Origin: Streptomyces diastatochromogenes
GTDB taxonomy: Bacteria; Actinomycetota; Actinomycetes; Streptomycetales; Streptomycetaceae
Assembly: GCF_002242805.1 (NCBI RefSeq)
Contig: NZ_MCGQ01000023.1
Location: forward strand, 303,859-367,858
Direction: 5' to 3'
Length of the DNA stretch: 64,000 bases
Part shown: in pieces, positions 7,538-16,209 of the stretch
Layout: every line of letters starts with the position of its first letter
How positions within the stretch are numbered: position 1 is the first letter of the stretch
Notes under the pieces: model-generated
Told to the model about the DNA's origin: nothing
The model's input: the letters and a program-made list of their open reading frames with translations, nothing else
Database searches by the model: none
Program-made: the position numbers and the translations under genes

Positions 7538-9112
7538 TCAGTGGCGGTGCGGCGGGACGCAGCGGAAGCTGTCGGCGTCGGCCGGGTCGCCCTGGCCCTT
7601 GTAGTGGGAGACCAGGGGGTAGCGGCACAGGTCGCGGGTGAGGGTCTGGCCGGAGGCGTCGGTGAGGGAGGCGGTGAGCGTCTCGGGTGCCTTGCCCTGC
7701 TCGACCCACTTGGTCAGAGCCGCGAGGCCGTCCACCTTGCCCTTGAGTGCGCAGTGGGCCGTGCCCGGGGCGAGGAAGAGGCGGTAGAAGTCGTCGACCC
7801 GGTGTGAGCCGCCCAGTTTCCGCTCGACGCGCTCGCGGTAGTTCACCGTGCCCTGCGTGGGGATCAGCTGGTCCGCCTGACCGTGGTAGGTGAGAAGCTT
7901 GCCTCCCGACTCACGGAACGCCGACAGGTCCGGGTCGTCGGTGCCGATGATCTCGTCGTATGCGTTCTGGGACTGCCTGAACACCTGCGTGAACCGGTCG
8001 TACGTCAGCGTCGAGGTGTCGAAGGAGGGCTGCTTCTTCACCCACGACGCGACCCAGGCGGCCGGGACGGGGAACGGGGCGTCACCCGCGAGGCTCGTGA
8101 AGTCGGCCCCGACCGGCAGGCCGTACCACAGCCTCTTGCCCGACGTGGTCCGCGAGCCGTCCCAGATCTTGCGCACCACGGCCGCGTCGGCAGCCGTGAT
8201 GGTCTCCTCCTCGCCGGCGCAGACGACCTTGGTGCCGATCAGCCTGCGGGGGTCGTAGGTGCACCGCTCGGGGTCGGAGACGAGACCGTCCTTGACGCCG
8301 TCGAGCGTGTCGCAGGCCTTGAGGGCGCCCTGGTTGAAGGCGTTGAACTCGCAGGTGCTCGGGCGAGTCTTCTCCTCGTTCATCACCACCTGCGGCCACA
8401 GGGTCGCGACCTCGAACTCGTCCCAGTTGACGGCAGGCGCGTCGGCGAGGATGCCGTCGAAGTCGCCGGGGTGGCGCTGGGCCTCCATGTAGCCCTGGCG
8501 TCCGCCGGTGGAGCAGCCGTTCCAGTAGGAGTAGGAGGCTGCCTTGCCGTAGACCTCGTCGACGACCTGCTTGCCGACGAGCGCCATCTCGTGCTGGGAG
8601 TCGGCGAAGTTCCTCAGCAGCGCGGTGTCGACCTGCCCCTCGCTGTTCAGCGCCCAGTCGGTGTCCAGGACGTCGCCCACGCCCGCGTCGGTGGTGGCGG
8701 CGGCGTAGCCGTTCTTGACCGCGGTACCCAGGCCCACGCCGTTGTCCCCGGCGGCGTAGCCGCTGCCGCCGAGCGCCTGGAAACGGCCGTTCCACCCCTC
8801 CGCGGGCAGCCATGTCCGCACCTTGGCGTGGTCGCCGTCGCCGGGATGGGTGAGGGTGACCGTCACCTCGCAGTAGGCCGGTACATCGGAGACCGAACCA
8901 CCCAGGATCCCGGTCCCGTACACCGTGCCACCCGCCTGGCGGATCGCCGTCACGGACTCCACCTCGGTGCCGGCCGGGGCCTTCACGGAGACGGTCGCGC
9001 AGTTGAACGGGGCCGAGGCAGAGCCTCGGTTGTCCGCGGAAGCGCTGGTCGGCAGACACAGGGCCGCCGCCAACGGTACGCCGGCCGCGAGAAGGGTCAG
9101 AAGTCGTCTCAT
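7538..9112 (-). CDS. Secreted tannase/feruloyl esterase-family hydrolase
   Basis: About 524 residues, with a signal peptide (MRRLLTLLAAGVPLAAALCLPTSASA). The nucleophile motif GCSTGGRQG lies near residue 195. The family features ADAPAVNWDEF, YHGQADQLIPTQGT and an ending with GTAHC are present, the last two giving the likely catalytic Asp and His. Tannase-family enzymes cleave ester bonds of phenolic acids outside the cell. The ATG at 9112 is preferred over the ATG at 9118 because AGGA lies six bases before it. A copy of the 21-bp CGNR-linked motif sits 55 bp upstream. Confidence 0.88.
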   Translation of the reverse strand: MRRLLTLLAAGVPLAAALCLPTSASADNRGSASAPFNCATVSVKAPAGTEVESVTAIRQAGGTVYGTGILGGSVSDVPAYCEVTVTLTHPGDGDHAKVRTWLPAEGWNGRFQALGGSGYAAGDNGVGLGTAVKNGYAAATTDAGVGDVLDTDWALNSEGQVDTALLRNFADSQHEMALVGKQVVDEVYGKAASYSYWNGCSTGGRQGYMEAQRHPGDFDGILADAPAVNWDEFEVATLWPQVVMNEEKTRPSTCEFNAFNQGALKACDTLDGVKDGLVSDPERCTYDPRRLIGTKVVCAGEEETITAADAAVVRKIWDGSRTTSGKRLWYGLPVGADFTSLAGDAPFPVPAAWVASWVKKQPSFDTSTLTYDRFTQVFRQSQNAYDEIIGTDDPDLSAFRESGGKLLTYHGQADQLIPTQGTVNYRERVERKLGGSHRVDDFYRLFLAPGTAHCALKGKVDGLAALTKWVEQGKAPETLTASLTDASGQTLTRDLCRYPLVSHYKGQGDPADADSFRCVPPHRH

Positions 9113-9166
9113 TGACATTCCTGTCGTGAAGTCGGGGGGTGGCGCCTGCTCTCGGCGGCGCAGTAA

Positions 9167-9187
9167 GTAACCTCTTTAACTGGTGAC
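9167..9187. promoter_or_regulatory. 21-bp motif copy A upstream of tannase-family gene
   Basis: This site matches GTAACC-N4-TGACYRGTGAC except for A in place of G in the TGAC block. It is 19 of 21 bases identical to the copy at 10224-10244. It lies 55 bp upstream of the tannase-family start. Confidence 0.6.
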
Positions 9188-9398
9188 GATGCTTGCATGG
9201 GCAGGTTCAACCCGTCAAGAAGCAGTGAGCAGAGCAGCGGTTGGCACGCCACACGCGCCCAACTTCACGGAATGAAGGCCCAGTTCAAGGTCCCTACGGC
9301 GCTCGCCACGACCACTTCGAAACACGTATGTACGCCCACAGAGGTGTCAGGACGACGACATGCATCTCCGGGTGATACCCGTCCGACGCTTCCGTCGT

Positions 9399-9920
9399 CT
9401 GCTCGAACCTGTCCTTCACCTGGCCCGACGACACTCCCGTCTTCCAGGACCTCTCCTTCACCGTCGGCCCCGGCCGCACGGGCCTCGTCGCGCCCAACGG
9501 CACCGGCAAGAGCACTCTGCTCAAGCTCATCGCCGGTGAACTACGGCCCGGCACCGACTCGGCCGCCATGGCCGCCACGCTCGACCACCTCCCGCAGAGC
9601 CTCCCCCTGACCGGCGAACTCACGGTCGCCGAGGTCCTGGGCATCACCCCGGTCATCCAGGGCACGGCGAACTACGCTTCTATGGGGGCAACTTCACCGA
9701 GTACGAGGAGGCCGTGCGGGCGGAGCAGGAGGTCGTCGAGGAGAACGTCCGCAACGCCCTCGCCCGCTCCCTCTTCCGGGGTGCCCGCGCCCATCTGCCC
9801 GTCCGGGTGCCCTCCGGCGGCGAGCGGCTGCGCGCCACCCCGGCCTGCGTGCTGTGCGCGGAGCCGGCCCCGCACCTGCTGCTCCTGGACGACGAGCGCA
9901 CCCGAGGTGTGATCGGCCGG
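9399..9920 (+). pseudogene. Remnant of an ABC-F ATPase gene
   Basis: Pieces of an ABC-F type ATPase (ribosome-protection family) survive in two frames. The first frame gives LSFTWPDDTPVFQDLSFTV, then a Walker A segment PNGTGKSTLLKLIAGEL. About 30 residues later it jumps near 9661-9678 to another frame reading FYGGNFTEYEEA. That piece ends with a damaged signature (PSGGERLRA) and Walker B segment (LLLLDDERT). Large internal parts, including most of the first domain, are missing, and no start codon fits. It is a decayed gene, not a product. Confidence 0.8.
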
Positions 9921-9931
9921 CGCGTCGACTC

Positions 9932-10126
9932 CTACAGCCCCAGGTCCAGGGCCAGGCACGAGTAGTAGTTCCAGGTGCCTTCGGGGTTGTACGAGGCCGT
10001 CACCCCGCCGCTCCGGTCGGCTTCCGCTTCTTCGGTCATGTCCTCGAAGCGGATGCGCTCGGGAAGCTTGCCGTACCGCGCATACCGTGCCGCCGCGGCG
10101 GGGTCCGTCGTCGGTTCCTTGCCCAT
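9932..10126 (-). CDS. Small conserved-type hypothetical protein
   Basis: A 64-residue acidic protein with no signal peptide or membrane segment. The core LPERIRFEDMTEE and the ending YYSCLALDLGL look like a real, constrained protein. I recognise no function. The frame is open to 10195, but the ATG at 10126 has GTGGAG upstream. The longer version would also place two copies of the 21-bp motif inside the coding region. Those copies (10151-10171 and 10191-10211) instead fit as its promoter operators. Confidence 0.6.
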   Translation of the reverse strand: MGKEPTTDPAAAARYARYGKLPERIRFEDMTEEAEADRSGGVTASYNPEGTWNYYSCLALDLGL

Positions 10127-10150
10127 GGCCGAACTCCACTTCCAGTCGAG

Positions 10151-10244
10151 ATAACCACTCTGACAGGTGACGCAGGCGATCGCAAGGCTCATCACCAGTC
10201 CAATCGGTTACCACGCTCGATGCGTAACCTCTTTGACTAGTGAC
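10151..10244. promoter_or_regulatory. Divergent control region with three copies of the 21-bp motif
   Basis: Copies lie at 10151-10171 (plus), 10191-10211 (minus orientation) and 10224-10244 (plus), all fitting GTAACC-N4-TGACYRGTGAC with one to three differences. The last copy contains a TTGACT -35-like element for the rightward hydrolase gene. The two inner copies face each other as GGTTAC-N12-GTAACC. Confidence 0.65.
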
Positions 10245-10323
10245 GCGCACTGTGTCAGTGTCGCCCTGCACGCAAACTCGCGGCAGCTGTGCGGCACTTG
10301 CCCCACCACACGGGAGGCTTCAC

Positions 10324-11364
10324 ATGATCAACAGGCGTACCTTCAACAAGGCGATGGGTCTGGGTACGGGAGCGGCCGCCGTCCCACTGGCCGGTCTGCA
10401 GGGCGTTTCGAGCGCCGCCCCGGCCTCCTCGGCCACTCCGGGTACCCCGGCCACTCACACCTCCTTCCCTTCCCTGAAGCAGGTCAAGGCCGGTTTGCTG
10501 AATGTCGGTTACGCCGAGCTGGGCCCCGCTCATGGCCCGGTGGTCATCTGCCTGCACGGCTGGCCCTACGACATCCACAGCTACGTCGATGTCGCTCCCC
10601 TGCTCGCGGCCGAGGGCTACCGCGTGATCGTCCCCTATCTCCGCGGTCACGGCACGACCCGGTTCCTGTCCCCCCGCACCTTCCGCAACGGGCAGCAGTC
10701 GGCGATCGCCCTGGACATCATCGCGCTGATGGACGCTCTCCACATCCACAAGGCGGTGATCGCCGGCTTCGACTGGGGCTCGCGGACCGGCGACATCCTC
10801 GCGGCCCTGTGGCCCGAGCGCGTCAAGGCCCTGGTCTCGGTGAGCGGCTACCTCGTCACCGACCGCAAGGCCCAGCTCGAACCGCTCGCGGCGGCCGCGG
10901 AGCACACCTGGTGGTACCAGTTCTACTTCGCCACCGAACGCGGCAAGAAGGCGATGGAGGACCACGACCACCGCCTCCAGCTGACCCGGCTCGTCTGGGA
11001 CCTCGTCTCCCCGACCTGGAACTTCGACGACGCCACCTTCATGCGCACCGCGGCCGCCTTCGACAACCCCGACTACGCCGCGGTCGTCATCCACAACTAC
11101 CGCTGGCGGCTCAGCGTGGCCGACGGCGAACGCCGCTACGACCGCTACGAGGAGAAGCTGGCCACGGCACCGTCCATCGCGGTGCCGACCATCACCCTCG
11201 ACCCCGAGAAGGATCCCTTCACACTGCCCGGTGACGGTTCCATGTACCGGGACAAGTTCACCGGCGCGTACGAGCACCGGACGCTGACCGGCATCGGCCA
11301 CAACCTGCCGCAGGAGGCGCCGACGGCGTTCGCCCAGGCCGTCGTCGACGCGGACCGCCTCTGA
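10324..11364 (+). CDS. Tat-exported epoxide-hydrolase-like alpha/beta hydrolase
   Basis: A 346-residue protein with a Tat signal (NRRTFNKA, then a hydrophobic stretch and an Ala-rich cleavage region near residue 30). The hydrolase fold has CLHGWPYD as oxyanion loop and GFDWGSR as nucleophile elbow, so the nucleophile is aspartate, as in epoxide hydrolases and haloalkane dehalogenases. The general base histidine is in GIGHNLPQEAP. The ATG at 10324 follows GGGAGG. A motif copy overlaps the likely -35, so it is probably controlled with the tannase-family gene. Confidence 0.87.
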   Translation: MINRRTFNKAMGLGTGAAAVPLAGLQGVSSAAPASSATPGTPATHTSFPSLKQVKAGLLNVGYAELGPAHGPVVICLHGWPYDIHSYVDVAPLLAAEGYRVIVPYLRGHGTTRFLSPRTFRNGQQSAIALDIIALMDALHIHKAVIAGFDWGSRTGDILAALWPERVKALVSVSGYLVTDRKAQLEPLAAAAEHTWWYQFYFATERGKKAMEDHDHRLQLTRLVWDLVSPTWNFDDATFMRTAAAFDNPDYAAVVIHNYRWRLSVADGERRYDRYEEKLATAPSIAVPTITLDPEKDPFTLPGDGSMYRDKFTGAYEHRTLTGIGHNLPQEAPTAFAQAVVDADRL

Positions 11365-11369
11365 CGCAA

Positions 11370-11386
11370 CCCCTGTTCAACGGGGG
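11370..11386. terminator. Short hairpin between convergent genes
   Basis: CCCC-TGTTCAAC-GGGG lies in the 40-bp gap between the convergent hydrolase and winged-helix genes. It could serve either transcript. Confidence 0.4.
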
Positions 11387-11404
11387 CCTGGCTGCTCGCA
11401 GAGG

Positions 11405-11884
11405 TCAGCCGGTCACGCGCCCCGCGAGGGTGTACGACACCGAGCGCTCCCGCTTGTGGCGCCGGATCCGCCCCTTCGCAACGAGTGATTCGAGGGTGTT
11501 GCGCACCACCTGCGGGGTGGGCGAACGGTCCGGGTTCCGCTCCATCAGCTCGTCGCGCAGGGCCTTGGCCGACCGCGGCTCACCGTGGGTACCGAGCAGC
11601 TCGATCAGGGCATCTCCGAGCAGAGGCTGCCGCGACTTCTCCGTCGCGCCGGCCTTCACCCGGGCGGCGACGGGTCGACGCTCCGCCTGCTCGGGCAAGG
11701 GAGAAGGGTTGGCCTCCTCGTACCGTTCGGCCAGCGTCAGGATGTCCATCAGGAGGGTTTCCTCCTGCTCCAACATCTTGATCTTCTCAGCCAGTTCCCG
11801 CTGCCTGCGGCGGTTCTCCGCCAGATCCGACACGGCTTGTTCGACGTACCGCGCCCGGAGCGAGGCGGCTGATCGGCTGGTCAC
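11405..11884 (-). CDS. Coiled-coil protein with C-terminal winged-helix domain
   Basis: A 159-residue protein. Residues about 10-60 form a charged heptad-like helix (ENRRRQRELAEKIKMLEQEE), suggesting a dimeric coiled coil. The last 70 residues read like a winged helix (LGDALIELLGTHGEPRSAKALRDEL, then PQVVRNTLESLVAKGRIRRHKRERSVSYTL). It may be a small DNA-binding regulator, but no family name is certain. The GTG at 11884 follows GGGGAG nine bases upstream. It faces the secreted hydrolase gene and lies just downstream of the CGNR gene. Confidence 0.75.
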   Translation of the reverse strand: MTSRSAASLRARYVEQAVSDLAENRRRQRELAEKIKMLEQEETLLMDILTLAERYEEANPSPLPEQAERRPVAARVKAGATEKSRQPLLGDALIELLGTHGEPRSAKALRDELMERNPDRSPTPQVVRNTLESLVAKGRIRRHKRERSVSYTLAGRVTG

Positions 11885-11940
11885 AACCGTTCACTCCCCA
11901 ATGAGTGCCAGATGACGCTGCGCATCGTACCTACGCGACA

Positions 11941-12489
11941 TCAGCTCTTCGCGCCGTGCTGGCGTGCCCGGTAGGAGGCGGCCTTGACCCTGTTGCCGCA
12001 CGTTCGCATGGCGCACCACTCCCGTCGGTGGCCTCGTGAGCGATCGAGGTAGACCTGGGTGCACTCGGGACGGGCACACTCGCGCAACAGCGCCGCCTCG
12101 TCACCCCCGATGATCTCGACGACCTCACGGGCGAGGGCGGCGAGTCCCTGGACGGCCGTGCCGGTACGGGTCGCACCGTCGGGACCGAGCCGCACGGTCA
12201 CGGGGAGACCCGCCGCCTGCAGGTTCACCTCGGCGACCGCCTCGACGGGCAGGGGCCGCCGCTCGATCCGGGCCGCGACCAGGGAGTAGATCGCCTCACG
12301 CAGATCCAGGGCGATGGCGAGGTCGGCCTCGTTCGCCCCGGGCGCGAGATCGACCATTCCGGACTCCAGGAACCAGTCGTCGAGCAGCTCAGGGGAGGCG
12401 AGCTTCTCCATCGGCTCATCGTTACGTCGCGCGCGCAGCGTGCCGACGAAGTCCAGAGGAAGCGTCCCGCAGGGAAAAGCGTGGTTCAC
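11941..12489 (-). CDS. CGNR zinc-finger (ABATE-type) transcriptional regulator
   Basis: A 182-residue regulator of the CGNR family. The N-terminal ABATE-type domain begins PLDFVGTLR. The C-terminal zinc finger is CARPECTQVYLDRSRGHRREWC followed by MRTCGNR, with the four cysteines in place and the CGNR motif intact. The GTG start at 12489 directly abuts a 21-bp motif copy whose minus strand carries TATGGT, a good -10. This suggests a leaderless, self-regulated transcript. It is the best candidate for binding the six motif copies at 9.2-12.6 kb. Confidence 0.9.
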   Translation of the reverse strand: MNHAFPCGTLPLDFVGTLRARRNDEPMEKLASPELLDDWFLESGMVDLAPGANEADLAIALDLREAIYSLVAARIERRPLPVEAVAEVNLQAAGLPVTVRLGPDGATRTGTAVQGLAALAREVVEIIGGDEAALLRECARPECTQVYLDRSRGHRREWCAMRTCGNRVKAASYRARQHGAKS

Positions 12490-12574
12490 GTAACCATACT
12501 GACCAGTGACTCACGGATATGCAACATCCTGCCCGTGACAACCCTTCCGTAAGTCACCTGCTTGACCAGTTACG
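12490..12574. promoter_or_regulatory. Two 21-bp motif copies at the CGNR gene promoter
   Basis: Copies at 12490-12510 and 12554-12574 match the consensus GTAACC-N4-TGACYRGTGAC; the second reads GTCACC and ends GTTAC. The first touches the CGNR start codon and overlaps its probable -10, as expected of autorepression. Confidence 0.65.
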
Positions 12575-12622
12575 ACATCGCCGACGGCCACGATGGGACG
12601 CCGAAAGGCATCCCACAGCCCG

Positions 12623-14158
12623 TCAGATCGGGGACCAGGCGAGGACACCTTGGAGGTACACGTCCCAGAGGCGGCCGGCGAAGAACTGGCCGAACCTGCC
12701 CAGCGCGGCCAGCCGCCCGCGGGCCGAGTCCGCACTCACCCGGAAGCTCGTCAGCTCACGGACGAAGTCGGGCACCCGAAGCCGTACGACCCCGGTGGCC
12801 ACCACCTCGGCGTCCTTCTCCTCGTCGGCCTGCACATGGCCGCGCAGGATCCGGGTGTACAGCGTCGTGGTGTCGGCCCACAGCCCGCGGCCGGAGTCCT
12901 CGTCCACGGTCTTGCAACCGCTCAGCGTGAGCGGGTGTCCGGCCCGGTCGGAGAAGAACAGGCGGTACCGCATGCGCAGATGCTCCGGGTCGCCCTCCTC
13001 CACAAAGAGGTTGAAGCTGCCCGACTCCACCTCGCGCCGGCCGCCCAGCGCCTCGCAGTGGATCTGCCCCGTGACCGCCGCCCGGTGCTCGGGGCAGACG
13101 ATGAAACGGTCCAGCCCGTCGATGCGGATGGTCAGACGCACCGACAGATCCTCCCCGTCCGGCCGGCCGCCGGGTACGGCACGCGCGCCGGGCGCTGCGG
13201 AACCGAAGGCGATCGCACCGGCCATCCGTTCGCTGAACCGCAGCCGGCTGCCGTCGGCGGACGGGCACGGCAGTGGAGCGGACAGCGGTATCCCCTCGTC
13301 CGCGCACCAGGCCCGGGCCTTGTGCACCCCGAGTTCCACGGCCTGCCGGAAGCGGTCCCGGCTGAAGTTGATCAGGTAGTTGAGCGGGACCTCGCACTGC
13401 AGCATCCTGACGGTGATCAGACGGTCGAACTCGCCCCGGTCGCCCGCGCGGATGGCAGCGTTGCTGGCGTCGATCCGCCGCTGCCACTCCTGCAACCGGC
13501 TGTTGGCCGCTGTCTCGATGATCTGGAAGTAGTCCGCGACGAAGCCGTTGTGCCAGCGACGGCGCCGGCTGACCGTCCAGATGATCCACAGCTCGTCGCA
13601 GCCCCGGCGGATCGCCTCGCCGATGTTCGCGTCGGTGACATAGACGGGGTCGATGTAGGTCCTGCCGTCGATGACGGCCGCGGGGAACCACATCGGCAGC
13701 GACACGGCGGCGGCGAGCCGGTCCTCGTCCATCTGATCGGCGGTCAGCGCCTCCAGCTCGTTGCGGGAGAAGTCGTAGAGGTTGAAGGTGGCGAGCCGGT
13801 CGGTCGCCCGGATCTTGCCCCAGTCGAGTCCCCAGTCGCGGAAGACGTTCCGCCGGTAGCCGTCGAGCGTGAACAGCGAAGCGCCGTAGGGCCCCTTGAG
13901 GTACTGGGGCCAGTTCGGAGTGACCCCCTTCAAGGGGCGGATGTCCCGCCAGTTGTCGGCGATCTGACGCCCGGTCATGCCCTGGCAGTACATCGCCAGA
14001 TTGAACGTACCGCCGCTCGCGCCGTCCGCGTGATCGAACCGCAGGCCCGCCTCGTCGAGCCAGACCTGGAGCACGCCCGCCTGGAAGGCGACCTTGACTC
14101 CGCCACCGGCGAGCATCAACGCCCGGTTGGTGTCATTGGTGCCATGGCCGTCCGTCAT
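12623..14158 (-). CDS. Patatin-like phospholipase
   Basis: A 511-residue patatin-fold lipid acyl hydrolase. The oxyanion loop GGGVKVAFQAGVL (near 18-30) and the nucleophile GASGG (near 47-51) are clear. The catalytic Asp probably lies in the DGRTYIDPV segment near residue 165. The C-terminal third shows no familiar domain and resembles a lipid-binding extension with a repeated beta pattern. There is no signal peptide, so it probably acts in the cytoplasm or at the membrane. It follows the GMC oxidoreductase gene by 35 bp on the same strand and is probably cotranscribed. Confidence 0.87.
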   Translation of the reverse strand: MTDGHGTNDTNRALMLAGGGVKVAFQAGVLQVWLDEAGLRFDHADGASGGTFNLAMYCQGMTGRQIADNWRDIRPLKGVTPNWPQYLKGPYGASLFTLDGYRRNVFRDWGLDWGKIRATDRLATFNLYDFSRNELEALTADQMDEDRLAAAVSLPMWFPAAVIDGRTYIDPVYVTDANIGEAIRRGCDELWIIWTVSRRRRWHNGFVADYFQIIETAANSRLQEWQRRIDASNAAIRAGDRGEFDRLITVRMLQCEVPLNYLINFSRDRFRQAVELGVHKARAWCADEGIPLSAPLPCPSADGSRLRFSERMAGAIAFGSAAPGARAVPGGRPDGEDLSVRLTIRIDGLDRFIVCPEHRAAVTGQIHCEALGGRREVESGSFNLFVEEGDPEHLRMRYRLFFSDRAGHPLTLSGCKTVDEDSGRGLWADTTTLYTRILRGHVQADEEKDAEVVATGVVRLRVPDFVRELTSFRVSADSARGRLAALGRFGQFFAGRLWDVYLQGVLAWSPI

Positions 14159-14193
14159 GAGTCAGTCACCACCCTGGAAAGGCCGCTTCCGCT

Positions 14194-15861
14194 CTAGGAG
14201 TCGTCGATGATGTGGTCGGCTGCGCGGTCCGCGAGCGCAGCGATGGTGAGCGAGGGGTTGGAACCCACCGGGCCAGGCATGATCGAACCATCGGCGATCG
14301 ACAGGCCCTCACAGCCGTACACCTCCCCGTAGGAATTGACCACGCCCTCCTCTCGGTTGCGGCCCATCGGAGCCCCACCCAGAGGGTGGACGGTGATCAG
14401 CCGGTTGAGGTACGAGAGGGGATCGGGGGCGTACCGTCCGCCCAGCGTCCCGGACAGCTCGCGCATGGTGCGGTTCATCCGGTCGAAATAGGCCGCGGAG
14501 GCGGCTGTGTCCCAGTGCAGGTCGAGGTATCCGTCCCGCAGCCGCATCTTTCCGTTCGGCACGTCCCGCCCCATGCCGAGCAGCGGCAGCGACGTCGCGG
14601 TGAGCATTCCCTTGCTCAGGGCGCCGGAGAGCTCACGGCCGACCCCGCTCTGGGGGCTCCTGGTCAGATGGGACCAGCCTCTGTGCAGCAGGAAGCGCAG
14701 GACACGGTTCGACATGGTGAGGACGTTCTCCTCCACCAGCCAGTTGAGGAAGTCCGGGTAACCCGCGTCCTCGATGAAGAAGCCGCGCCCGGTCCCGCCG
14801 TCGAGCAGGTCCGGCATGCGCATCGCGCTGGTGATGACCGGACCGAAACTGGGGTCCATCAGGCGGGGTGCTCCGGAACCACCGTGCCCGTCCCGGGCCT
14901 TGAAGACGAATCCCAGAAAGTCGCCGTTGCCCGAGAAGTGGGTGCCGAGCGTGGGGCTGATTCCCGGGAAGGCACTTCGGTTGCGCAACAGCAGGTAAGG
15001 AGTGCCGAGCGCCCCGGCGGCGAGGATCAGTCGGTGTGCCCCCACCACGTGCCGTTCGGGGGAGCCACGTGCCCCCTCCGGCCGGTCCAGCTTTCGAGCG
15101 AGATACGAGATCGTGAATCCGTCGACGGTGCGCTCGAAGGACCGAACCTCACACCCGGTGCGGAGTTCGGCACCTTGTTGCTCGGCAGTGCTGAGGTAGG
15201 TGAGGTCCAGGGTGTTCTTACTGCCGAAATTGCACCCGATGTCGCACTCGCCGACGAGCCGGCAGGTGTAGCGCGGCACTTCGTGCACGTTCTTCTCGCC
15301 GTCGACGATGGGCACCCCGGGCACCGGTTTCTCCCCCGGGTTACCGAAGGTCACGGCCAGCGGGGGCCGCTGCCATTCCAGGCCCAGGGCGTGTGCCGCC
15401 TCCCGCATCGCCGCGGTCTTCGGTGTGCTGCGGTAAGGCTCGTGTTCGGTGGGGTAGATCTGCACACCCATGGCGGTCTCGACGCGCTCGTAGTGCGGAA
15501 CGAGCTCGTCGTAGCTGATCGGCCAGTACTCGCCGTTCGCGGCACAGGAGTCGTCCTGCGGGAACCAGCTCCGAGGCTTGCGCAGCAGGACGTTGGCGTA
15601 GATCAGCGAACCTCCTCCGAGACCGCTGCAGACCACGGCATCGAGGTCCGAGAAGCTCCACACGTCGAACATGCCGTACAACCCGTGGTCCGGAGCCCAG
15701 AAGTTCGCCGCGGTGGCGTGCGGCCCGCGCGGAAATTCGCCCGGCGGATACGCCTTGCCGCGTTCCAGCACGCAGACGCGCATTCCTGCTTCCGCCAGCC
15801 GAGAAGCCGTGACCGAGCCGCCGAATCCTGACCCGATCACAACCGCATCGAAGAAGTCCAT
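14194..15861 (-). CDS. GMC oxidoreductase of the cholesterol oxidase-like group
   Basis: A 555-residue flavoprotein. The FAD motif VVIGSGFGGSVTASRLAEAG is N-terminal. A GLGGGSLIYANV segment (near 95-106), a cysteine-rich CRLVGECDIGCNFGSKNT segment and the C-terminal HPLGGAPMG plus DGSIMPGPVGSNPSLTI active-site region follow. These match the cholesterol oxidase-like branch rather than choline dehydrogenase. The ATG at 15861 has GGAGG eight bases upstream; the longer frame from 15951 lacks support. There is no Tat signal, unlike secreted cholesterol oxidases. Pairing with a patatin suggests sterol or lipid turnover. Confidence 0.87.
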   Translation of the reverse strand: MDFFDAVVIGSGFGGSVTASRLAEAGMRVCVLERGKAYPPGEFPRGPHATAANFWAPDHGLYGMFDVWSFSDLDAVVCSGLGGGSLIYANVLLRKPRSWFPQDDSCAANGEYWPISYDELVPHYERVETAMGVQIYPTEHEPYRSTPKTAAMREAAHALGLEWQRPPLAVTFGNPGEKPVPGVPIVDGEKNVHEVPRYTCRLVGECDIGCNFGSKNTLDLTYLSTAEQQGAELRTGCEVRSFERTVDGFTISYLARKLDRPEGARGSPERHVVGAHRLILAAGALGTPYLLLRNRSAFPGISPTLGTHFSGNGDFLGFVFKARDGHGGSGAPRLMDPSFGPVITSAMRMPDLLDGGTGRGFFIEDAGYPDFLNWLVEENVLTMSNRVLRFLLHRGWSHLTRSPQSGVGRELSGALSKGMLTATSLPLLGMGRDVPNGKMRLRDGYLDLHWDTAASAAYFDRMNRTMRELSGTLGGRYAPDPLSYLNRLITVHPLGGAPMGRNREEGVVNSYGEVYGCEGLSIADGSIMPGPVGSNPSLTIAALADRAADHIIDDS

Positions 15862-16209
15862 GCCGGCTGCCTCCGTGAAGCACAAGCCCCCGCACAGGAC
15901 AGGCAAACGTTCATGTAGTCCCATTGTGACGCGGGCACTCACCACACGCATGCCGAGGCAGGATCCGCCATGGCTACCGAATCCCCTCGACGCTGATGGC
16001 AGCGGGCCTGGCCTGTCGGCTGGGCCGGTTCCTCGGTCAAGTCCTCGGCTCCGGCGCTCTGTTGACCACGGCCGGCGACGGGCTGGTGCCGCGCCTGCCG
16101 GGAGTCGAGAGCGTGGTGCCGGCCGGGGGGATCGTCGGCGCCACGGTCATGCCGCACGTCATCGACCTGGACGTACCGGTGCGCGTCCGCGTGCTGCGCA
16201 AGGCGGACG
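15862..16209. other. Intergenic stretch without a recognisable gene
   Basis: An open frame (15996-16283) crosses this stretch, but its product resembles nothing I know and has no ribosome binding site. It runs into the cold-shock leader. It may be a remnant or chance. I see no RNA gene or repeat here. Confidence 0.4.
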
